Shown here piece after piece: positions 12,831 to 23,923 of a stretch of 64,000 nucleotides of DNA. Positions within the stretch are counted from its first letter, which is position 1; every line of letters starts with the position of its first letter. The stretch lies in assembly GCA_019916065.1 (NCBI GenBank), contig CM034233.1:17568436-17632435 (forward strand), written 5' to 3'. Both the position numbers and the translations under genes were made by a program. Source of the stretch: Vitellaria paradoxa. Its lineage: Eukaryota > Streptophyta > Magnoliopsida > Ericales > Sapotaceae. The notes under the pieces were generated by a model. The model had not been told where the DNA came from. It saw nothing but the letters and a program-made list of their open reading frames with translations, and searched no databases.

Positions 12831-15800
12831 GCCGTAGCCCCCACACCCCTCCCCATTTGACACACACATAAATATCACGTCCAAAAACTGAGCTGCCTTA
12901 TATAATAGATATTCTCAACAAAATACAACAATGATAAATATTTTTATATATTTATTACAAGTTATAACAAGTTAGGAAATTCAGGTTAAATCAAATGATA
13001 AAGGTGAACATACCTTCTATTTAGTACATCATTCCCTGTCCATGCTATTAGTCCAAAAGGGTATATGTCCCTCGGATAAACCTATAAAGAAGAACAAAAT
13101 TTGAGGAAAATACCAAAAATAATAAAATTTCTGCAACTACAACATCCCGTAAAGGTGGCTTGTCAGGGAATTGATGTATAAACAGCAACCAGTATGATGG
13201 GTAGATTTTATAAATGAAGTTTTCTACCAAAGTAGAAATTTAGAAAAACAATGCAGTGTTTTTAAACGTGTTCTTGGACAAAAAACTAATGCATATTTTT
13301 AAGCAATTGTGATATCACTGAAGTGTAGTTACCAAACTTCCCAATAATCTTCACTCATTGTGGATCACGGATTTCAATTAAATAAGTTAAATGTGTATAA
13401 TTTTTTCAGAAGTTTGAGCATTTGGATGTAAGCTTCATTCCCAGATGATATCTCCACCAGTTGCAGTATGTGGTTTCAGTTGATCATTGGAATGCATGGC
13501 ACCCTAACTTGCTACACCCTAAAGCATTGATCTGTCCATGAATTCCAAGCATAAATGCCCGCTTTTTTTTTTGGGGGGGGGGGGAGTCTAATTATTCCAA
13601 GCTACTCAGTCATGTAATTTACTTTTTCATTATGTGTTTTATGTGTCTGTGTTTTTCCTCCCCCAAGGGTCATTTGAAATCATTTCATAAAACCCCCTAG
13701 TAATAAGAGGTGTACCAGGAAGTAATGGCCTTCATTCTTTCACACTTTCTTTTATAAATATGTCCTTCAACAGCCTTAGAGATCTCAAGAGTCAAGAGCA
13801 ATAGAGCAGCATGCCTTACTAGGATAAAAGTAGTTCACATTTGTCAGAATATTCCAGAATGTTTGTTTAGTTAGGAATTATTGTGTTTTTAATTATTGTG
13901 ATTGGAATTTCCTTTCTTAATATCATTGTAATTTCCTTTCTTGGTGTAACTCTGTTATTATAAATATAATGGAAAAGAAGAGGCTAATTAAGTCTTTGAT
14001 TTCTATCCATCAAGTTTTCAACTTGGTATCAGAGCAGGAAACTTTGCCCCTTCCCCCCCCCCCCAAAAAAAAAAAAAAAAATCATAGTTAGGGTTTACAG
14101 TGCTCACTGTCAGAGTACACTTGCTCAATCTCTGACCATCAGCGATTGTCGGTGACCAACGAACCGACTGCACAACTCGGTTCTGTCCAACGGCTCTTGC
14201 CAGTGAGAACCCGTCAGCTACGATGGTCTAAAGGTCGTCCAATCGACTGAGTTGCCTGAAGTCCTTCATCGTCGGCCCTTGTCTGAGATCTCCGTCGTGC
14301 TCGCTCGATCTGATGTTCGCCTGATGGTCTCGATCTTTGATTGAGAATTTCTCAGTCTGAAACCCGGTTGCCACCGATGCTTCGTCGTCTCTCTCCGCTT
14401 ACTCGCCGATTGTCTTCGAATTTTTGATGCTTCGTCCCTCAATCGTCTCTCGCTGATTGGCGTTGGATTTCTCTTTTGGACTAGTCAACGTGTTTCATTG
14501 CTGATGGTCTGTTTTTTTTTAAAATTGATCTGATTCACTCGGTGATCCAGTAGCAATTTGTTTTTTGATCTCGGCTGATAGGTGGTACTAAGTGGTGCTG
14601 TTTTCTATTATTTGATAATCTATATTTGATCTATTTGGTGTATTTGTGGCAATGGCTGATGAATCTTCTAAAATGACCTCTGATTTGGTTTCAATTCCGG
14701 CTGTACCTGTTGTTTCGTCTGACAGTCTTCCCAGATCAATTTCTAATGAAAAGTTGAATGGAGCAAATTATTTGACCTGGTCACATGCTGTACGGATTTT
14801 TCTTATAAGCCGACAGATGGAACACTTCATTACTGACCTGCCTCCAGATTTACAGTCTGTTAATTATAAATAGTGGAGGGCTGCAGATGCTGTGGTTATG
14901 AATTGGTCATGGCATAGCTTAGAACCTTCTGTATTACACACAGTGTCACTATGTGATACGTCAAAAGCAATTTGGGACTCTTTATCTGACTCTTTCTCTC
15001 AGCGAAGCAATGTTTCTGAAATCTTTGAAGCTTATGAGCGACTCTTTTCGTTTTGACAGGATGGTCGATCTTTGTCTGAGTATTACAACACACTTAAAGG
15101 ACTTGGTGATCGTTTGTTACAGCTTCGTCCTTTTCTAGAGATTAAGGCGGATATGATAAAGTAATGGGAGGAACTCATGACTATTTTACTTCTGGCTGGT
15201 TTGGATGATAATCTTTGTGGTTATCGTGATCAGCTTCTGGCTGGAGAGACTATTCCTTCCATAGCTAATCCTTATTCTCGTTTGCAACGTTCTTCATTAG
15301 GTCATCACTCTCGAACAGCACCTTCCTTCTCTGGTGGCACTGATTCTGCTGCTTTGGTTGGTAGTGGACGAAGTAATTCACGTGGTGGTTCTCGTGGTGG
15401 TCATAGTTCTCGTGGTGGTTCTCGAGACTCTGGGAGAGGTACAAAGAAGTGTGATCATTGTGGTGTTACTAATCATACCGAGTCATATTGTTGGAAGAAA
15501 TATGGTCGTCCTGAGCAAACTCATCATGTTGCTGTGGAATCTACAGGACTTGATTCTGCTGCTAGCTCGAGCGAACCATCAGTATCCCATTCTGATTCAC
15601 AGAATCCATTTTCTGCAGCTGAGTCAAAAGCTATTGTGCAAGCTCTCCGCATTTCTCGCTCCTCCAGTTCTATTGCCACGCTGGCTCATTCAAGTAGTAC
15701 TGCTTGCTTTACTGCTTCTGCTCCCCAGTGGGTCATTAACTCTGGAGCTAGTACCCATATTTCAGGTAACCCATCTTTATTTTCTAACTTGACTCAAACC

Positions 15801-18800
15801 ACACATCGTATCACCTTAGCTGATGGGTCCTACCGGTTTGTAGCTGGTAAATGATTACTTCAGCCTTTCCTTTGTTTCTCCCTACCCTCGAGTCTCTATG
15901 TTCCTAAGTTTTCTTTTAATTTATTATCTGTTAGTCAACTCACTAAAACATTAAATTGCTCTATAACCTTGTCTCCTTCTTTTTGTTTGTTTCAGGATCT
16001 CAGGACGCAGAGGACGATTGGTTCGGGATGTGAGCGGAATGGACTTTACTATCTGGATCCTGCAAGTTTTTCTATTTCTCCTTTTGTTTTCGTTACAACT
16101 GTTTCTCCTTTTTAATGGCACTGTCGCCTGGGTCATCCATCCTTAGCTCGCCTCAAATTGGCAGTTCCTAGTTTAGAGTTTGTTTCGAGTCTTGAGTGTG
16201 GAGCTTGTCAGCTTGGCAAGCATCACCGTAATTCATTTCCTAGTCATAATAATCGTCAGTCTAAACCTTTTGATGTAGTCCATACAGACATTTGGGGTCC
16301 TTCCCGGGTTTCAACTTTTAATGGATATTGGTATTTTGTTATTTTTGTGGATGATTACTCTCGAATGACTTGGCTGTTTTTAATGAAAAATCGTTCTAAG
16401 TTACCTGCTATTATTTTGCATTTTTATAATGAGATTCTTACCAAATTTGACAAATGCATAAAAATTCTTCGTTCTGATAATGCATTGGAATACACTAAAT
16501 CTGTCATGGATACTTTTTTGTGTTGAACGTGGAATTATTCATCAGACTACTTGTGTTCACACCTCCCAACAAAACGATATTGCTGAACGCAAGCATTGTC
16601 ATTTGTTAGATGTGGCTCGTACCTTGTGCTTTAATATGAATGTTCCCAAACAGTATTGGGGTGAAGCTGTTTTGACCGCTTGTTATCTCATTAATCGGGT
16701 TCCAACTGTTTCCCTTGGTAATCGGTCCTCTTTTTCTCTTCTTTATCCCCCAACATCCCCGTTTTCCCTTACTCCTCGTACCTTTGGTTGTGTTGCGTTT
16801 GTTCATAATCTTGACCCAGGCTTGGATAAACTTTCTCCTCGTGCCAGACGGTGCATTTTTCTTGATTATTCACGCACTCAAAAAAGTTATCGTTGTTATC
16901 ATCCCCCTTCTCGCAGGATATTTGTCAGTGCCGATGTTACCTTTTTTTAGTCTGCTTCTTATTTTTCTCGTGAGGGGGAGCCTTCTCCCTCCTCTCGACA
17001 GGGGGAGTGGTCTACTACTTTGGATGATCCTGTTCTTCCTGCTTCTAGTCCTAGCCTGCCTCCACTACAAGGACCTCCTCTTTTGCCTCCTTTGCAGGTG
17101 TATCAACATTGCTCTCGTCCCACTGCTCCATCAGCACCAGTCAACTCTGCACCTGTGGATTCTGAGTCACCTATCACGGATGTTCCTGAAACTTCTGAAG
17201 ATCATAATACTACATCTCTTGAGCCTGAACCTACATCTTCCACTGATGATCTTCTTATTGCCCTACGACGAGATAGACGTACTTGTACTAAATATCCTAT
17301 TACTAATTTTATTTCTTATCATCGTACGTTACCTCATCTACGATCCTTTGTTTGTGCCTTGTCCTCTACTTCTGTCCCTACCTCTTATGAGCAGGCTTTA
17401 TTATCACCGGACTGAAAGGTAGCGATGGATGAGGAGATGCATGCATTGCATCTTAATCATACATGGGATCTTACATCTCTTCCACATGGAAAGAAGACAA
17501 TGGGGTGTCGCTGGGTATATACTATTAAGTATTTGCCAGATGGATCTATTGAGAGGCTCAAATCTCGATTGGTAGCGAAGGGATATACACAGACATATGG
17601 AGTAGATTATTTGGAGACTTTCTCTCCAGTTGCCTGCCTTAATTCGGTCCGTATTCTTTTGGCAGTGGCAGTAAGTAAGTCTTGGCCTTTGTTTCAACTA
17701 GACATTAAAAATGCTTTTTTACATGGAGAACTTCAGGAAGAGGTATATATGGATCAGTCACCTGGATATGTTCTTCTAGGTAGTGAGCATCTTGTTTGTC
17801 GTCTACATCAAGCTTTGTATGGCCTCAAGCAATCTCCACGTGCATGGTTTGATCGATTTAGTAAGGTTCTATTGGATTATGGTTTTAGCCGATCTACATC
17901 CGATCACTCAGTATTTATACATCATGCTTCCACTGGTACTATTGTTTTGATTGTCTATGTTAATGATATTATTATCTCTGGGGATGATGAGAAGGGCATT
18001 TATGAATTGAAGCAACATCTCAGGAAGCAATTTCATACAAAGGATCTTGGAGCTTTACGGTATTTCTTAGGGATTGAGGTTGCTTGATCCTCACAGAGTA
18101 TATCTCTATCTCAAAGGAAATATGTACTAGACTTGCTTTCTGAGACTAGACTCTTGGGGTCACGACCCGCTGATACCCCTATGGATTCTATGGTTCGTCT
18201 TGATTCTGAAAGTGATGATCCTTTCCCTGACGTTGGTCGGTATCGGCGCCTTGTGGGAAAATTGATTTATCTTACTGTGACACGACCAGATATTACATAT
18301 GCTGTTGGTGTGGTTAGTCAGTTTATGCATGCTCCTCGTTAGCCACATTTTGATGTTGTATGTCGAATCTTGAGGTATTTGAAGAGTTCTCTAGGCCAGG
18401 AATTACTCTATTGACCGTCTACTATATTGGATGTAGTAGGATACAGTGATGCAGACTAGGCTGGCAATCGATCTGATAGGAGGTCTACTTCTAGGTATTG
18501 TACCTTTGTCGGTGGTAATCTTGTGACTTGGCGTAGTAAGAAGCAGATAGTAGTTGCTCGTTCTAGTGCTGAAGCTGAATATCGTGCCATGGCTCATACT
18601 GCTGCGGAAATGCTTTGGGTTCGCTCATTACTTAAGGATTTTGGCATTAAAATTTCAACTCTAATGTCGATGTATTGTGATAATCAAGTTACCATCTTTA
18701 TTATCAATAATCCTGTGTTTCATGAAAGAACAAAACATATAGAGGTGAATTGTCATTTTATCCGTGATCTCCTACTTAAAAAGGATCTTACTACCCCATT

Positions 18801-21800
18801 TGTACACTCAGATTCTCAGCTCGGTGACATACTCACTAAGCCTTTGTCGTGCTCTCGATTCCAGGAATTATGTTCCAAGCTGAGCATGTTTGACCTCTAT
18901 GCTCTAGCTTGAGGGGGAGTGTCAGAATATTCTAGAATATTTGCTTAGTTAGGAATTATTGTGTTTTTCATTATTGTGATTGGAATTTCCTTTCTTAATA
19001 TGATTGTAATTTCCTTTCTTGGTGTAACTCTGTTATTATAAAATATAATAGAAAAGAGGAGGCTAATTAAGTCTTTGATTTCTATCCATCAAGTTTTCAA
19101 CTACATTTATATCTGATCAAAAAGAACCTTATGCCATTTTTTTTCTTTTTGAAAAGCCACGTGTCAAGTAATATTCCACAATCGAACTTTCTCTCAACTA
19201 CTTTCTTCGCCCTGCATGACTAAACCATGCTCAACAAAGACTGGCATCTCCATCAGGTTACCTATTCAAAGGAATTCCAATTTTAGGGAAGCAAAAATAG
19301 GGAAAGTGTCGTTTTTTTGCCCACCATCAAATCTTCCTAAAAGAGGGAAGAGATCTTCCCTATACTTGGGGAAGCACTATATACCTCCCCTAAATTTTTT
19401 TAGTACCAAAATAATTTCTCTCCCGTAATTTATTCAACTTTCTGGAAAGAAAAATAATAAAGAGGTCTTGGAATGAATGTTTTAATATATTAGGGATGAT
19501 TTAGTGAAGCTGTCATATAGTCAGTTAAATAGGGAATCCTTAAAGTAAGGAAGTGATAATTTTTAAAAATATTTTACGGAAACTGTTTAGGGAAACTAGT
19601 GTGGATGTCCTTAGTATGATAGTGCCTGGTTGTACCATCTCTACATGCAAGGGCTGACCATCCTCATCATTTTTGCTTTTTCATATTTCCAGTTAGAAAA
19701 TAGAATTACATTCAAAAATATCCTACATAAATCTTGCTTATCATAAGAACTTTGGATGATATACAATATTTTTATTGTTTTAACTTTAGCATTTACCCTT
19801 TCGGAAAGAATACATTGTGGTTCTTCTCAAGAGAGCACTTTAAACTCATCATTCAGTCTAACAATCAGATTGTTTCATGTGGAAATGGTAACAAAATAAA
19901 AAATCATAAACTAACATCGCTGAGACTAGTATAAAGTTCTATCATGAAATTCTACAGTATATTTAAAAGACAATCTTAATATGGTTTGCTTTGGGTGCGT
20001 TTAGAGTGATAAAAAGTGAGATAAGTTGTGGGTTCGTAATTCGTGCAGTGAGATAAAAAGTGAATAATTTTTAGAGGTTTTCAGAAGTTTACAGCAAAAC
20101 AAACCGAGCCTTTGTTGTAAAATGGTACTGCTGGCACCATCTATTATTTTGTAGAGAAAAAACACAATAATGTTGAGCAACTATGCCCCAATCCTAATTT
20201 TGCATGAAGAATTTTGGAAATTGAAATGCCCAATACCTCTATACAAACTACGAAGGAGGAGTTATTGAAGTACCTTTAAATCTATGCGATGTCGAAGCTC
20301 TCGACCTGGATATGTGCATAGGCCAAAGTATGTGTCAACTCCTGCATCAGTACCCTGTAAATTATTGTAGATAGAGGGAAATGGTGAAAAACAAAGTAAT
20401 GGAGAACATGAAAAGCCAAGACTAGATGGAATAAAAAAAGGATACTCCAAATAAGGAAATCTAAATAAAAAATAGAGAACTTTTTCTTCATTTTTTAGGA
20501 GTCAAAATAAAAGCAACTATTTAGAGAAAGAATATTATTTATGTAACGATAAGTCTCATTATCAATCTTTATTTTGAAATAGCTTGATATACATTGTTGG
20601 ACCATTTGTTAACAACTTACACTTATTGGACAATCAGTGATTTAACATTGCATCAGGTTTTGTGAGGTTTTGGTTAAAGTTTTGATATCAATATTTATTT
20701 CCTGTTCATTGTTGTGCACTTTGCTTGTCAGTGCTAATGTACCTTGTTTGATTAAGTTTGTTTATTCCTGCTGCACGTGTCGGGGTCACATGTGAAAGGG
20801 AGTATTCAAAACTTTAAAAAACTTAAAATACATTGTTGGAACCATTTTCCTAATAGTTGAAGCTATTGGGACAACATGGTAACAAAATTTCATTCTGGGA
20901 GGTCATGGATTCAAGTCTAGTTATTAATCTTTATTTTTCATTTATTGTTCCGCACTTCGTTTGTCTATATTAGTACACCTCATCTGATTCAGTTTGTTTA
21001 TCCCTACTCCATGTTCAAGACGGGATCACACATGAAGGGAAACGTTGAAATAACTTGATATACACTGTTAGATTCATTTTTTGATAGTTTAAACTTTTGA
21101 GACAATTGATGTCTTAGAAAAAACATGAAAAATTTTTCGCACAAAAAACATAAATAAATAAATATTCAAAGGGCCACTATCCCATTAAACATGATAGTTT
21201 CATTCGAATTAAGGTAACAAATGAAATAAAATTATTGCCTCGAGACTAATAGAGCAAAATCTCATAAGTAGTACAACAAAAACTACAAAGAGAAATGGAT
21301 GAACACAATTTTACTAATATCCATGCAAGTTCTACATCGTATTACCTCCTCACTGTGAATGCTGAAGACCAAATCTTCCCTCAAGAACTTTATATCTTTA
21401 AGATGCTTTACATATTTTCGTAGAAAGCCTATATGACTGGAAGAATAAAGCAGATTAATCAGGCAAGCAGAAAAATTACTGTTAGCAAAAAAGAAGCAAA
21501 CCATTTCAATGTAACAATTTTAGAAAAATTAGAGTACTTTGAAAGGGAGGAATGAAAAACTAAGAGAAGCCACAGATAATAAAACCATACTCATGTTTCC
21601 AATAAGCAGAACATAAATGAATATAAAGCATCTAAATGCCACAAACTAGGAAGTAAAAAAATCCTCAGACAAACATAGAACTCTCTGTCCAAGCTATCAA
21701 GGAATGGTATCATTGGAGATCTTATATATAACTTAGAACTCTCTGTCCAAGCTATCAAGGAATGGTATCATTGGAGATCTTATATATAACTTGAGGAAAA

Positions 21801-23876
21801 TGAGGGTGGGAAGGCAAGAATTTAGTCTGCACGAAAGGTATCTTAAAACAACCACTGGGTAATTTTACTTCAAAATTCCTTGATACGAAAGAAAGGAAAG
21901 AAAAAATATGAACAGCTAAAGCTGATACACAGCTTGAGCACATTGGAATTGTGAATTATTTCCTTCTCTTTACAAGATAAAGCCGGTATAAAAATTAAAA
22001 AAATTGTTAAATGCCACCATACAAAAAGATTGAACTTGACACCTTTTTCCATCAGGATGTGTAATTACAATGTCCAAATCTCCACTAGATGCTTTTCCAC
22101 GTCTGTATGATCCTGCACATACAAGCAGCACCTGCAGCACAGAAATCAAGAATAAATGAGGAATATATAGCTATGAATATGCATACTAATGCTAGCAAGC
22201 TAAGCTTATGCCTTAATGAATGACTGCTAAACGACATGGAAGTAATTTTAGGCTTTATGCTCCTATTACGCTCCCCATGATTCGGCCCAAGCCAACAAGG
22301 CAATAACTAAATGAGATCAAGCAATAGGACACTCATTGCTGCTAATTTGTTTAGAAGACAATGAAAATAAATCAACTCATAGCCAAGCTTAGTTTACAAG
22401 TCATAGTGCTCACCCCAGGCAAAATTTCTTCTGCAGCTTTCCGTAGAAGAAGCTCCATATCTTGAACCTGTGTGATAAAGATGTGAAATAAAACAATAAT
22501 GACAATTTTCAATACACACAAAATTCCACGAGGAGCACAATAGTGAGACCTCATGACGTTGAATCCTCGTTCTGATATCATCAAAATATTTCAACCCTAA
22601 CTTCTGTGCATTTGTTAATGACTCCTCATTCTTCAGATCATCTAGTGTTCTGTGTCCTTTTTCATAAAGTTTCAGTGCAGTGGCTGGACCAATGCCCCAT
22701 ACTTCCCCAAAGAGCCCAATTGTCCACACCTGTAAAAAGAAAAGAACAAAAGATGTTAAATGCCAGGTAATTACGAAGCGTAACAAGCCAACAACCTAAT
22801 TACCTCAATTAAAAGCGTCGCATGAAATTGGGTTAAATAAAAATGCACTTTATTCTCAAAAAGATATTTGTTTGATTCATTCTGAAAAAACTGTTCCATT
22901 TAAGCATTAGAGAATGCTGGCATCCTAGTCAAACAAATTTATCCCTAAAAAGCAAGAGTATTTTGTGACAAAATCAATTGGAAAAGATATAGCCTCATCT
23001 ATACCTCTAGATGGAATGGAACCACCCCGTTGCAGGAGCAACATCCGCGCCTCTCTGCCGCGGCATGGGGGCGCATGACCAAGACAGCCCCTGTGAACAC
23101 TCTATTGCCATGGGTGCTTAGCTCCACCTAGATCAAGCCTTCCCCTCTCCCTGCTAGGGGCATTTAGAGCCAAGGGTATTCCAGACACCCACCATCGAAT
23201 TATACCCTCGGGAATTTCCCAGGTTGAACGCCCAAGAAACTCCACTCCTAAGGGCTAGGAGCAAGGTCCACGGACCGCCTACTCGAAGGGCTCACAAGCA
23301 TACACTCGCTCACAGCACCATTTGGGAATGAGTGGCTTAGTAGCTAGAGTTGGAGATCTGTTGAAGCAGCTTCAACTAACCCAAGGAGAGAGGATCACTA
23401 AATAATAAAACTAACCTTGTACCATTTAGCCACTTCGCACTTATACGGCGACGATCCTTGTACCAGCGACCATGTAAGGTGTTGCCACTACTTGGTCAGG
23501 TGTACCTTTACCAATGAATGAGTTAGGTCATGTAGAGTTGGCCACTTGGCCTTAGGACCATCATCTTAGGTGCGTGAAAATCAATCACCTTGTCCTGACT
23601 CACCCCCAATAAAGACTCTTACTCAACAAATACCCTATCTAGATGATGATACAAACATACACTCCCTCTCCATACAACCAACCAACCAATGATCCCTCTT
23701 GTTTTGGCTACCCCAACTCTCATCCTATCCACCTTTGGTGACATCCCACCATTAACAACTTGCAATGTTGTTCCCAGATGCTTGGAGCATCCACCTTCAC
23801 CCCAACCATTCACAATCATAGCTACCACCATTAAGCTTCACACATGCGTGCACACGTGCACACACACATACACACA

Positions 23877-23923
<47 letters not shown>

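Larger units (their letters stand above)
13842..19102 (+). mobile_element. Ty1/copia LTR retrotransposon, defective, in polymerase lambda intron 11
   Basis: The 5261-bp element lies antisense to its host gene. Its order is 5' LTR, methionine-tRNA primer site, gag, protease, integrase, reverse transcriptase, RNase H, polypurine tract, 3' LTR. This protease-integrase-RT order defines copia. The LTRs are about 96 percent identical (7 substitutions and 1 indel over 182 bp). With an assumed 0.7 to 1.3 x10^-8 substitutions per site per year, that suggests insertion about 1.5-3 million years ago. The coding region is riddled with stops, so it can move only with help, if at all. Confidence 0.95.

Noticed and set aside
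12626..12871. Pro/Ser-rich open frame in polymerase lambda intron 12
   Set aside because: It arises from C-rich sequence and a (CT)n run in a tandem duplication, and the other copy is not open in the same way.
15334..15792. A 152-codon Leu/Val-rich open frame
   Set aside because: It is the shifted frame over the gag zinc knuckle and protease region, whose true frame carries C-X2-C-X4-H-X4-C.
16715..17422. A 235-codon hydrophobic open frame in the copia element
   Set aside because: It is a shadow of the integrase and RT-linker frame read one base off. The real frame shows integrase motifs.
18925..19100. LTR ending at the canonical ...TTTTCA
   Set aside because: That border would leave ACT between the LTR and the ACATT duplication. 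Ending at ...CAACT gives a perfect 5-bp duplication and an adjacent primer site.
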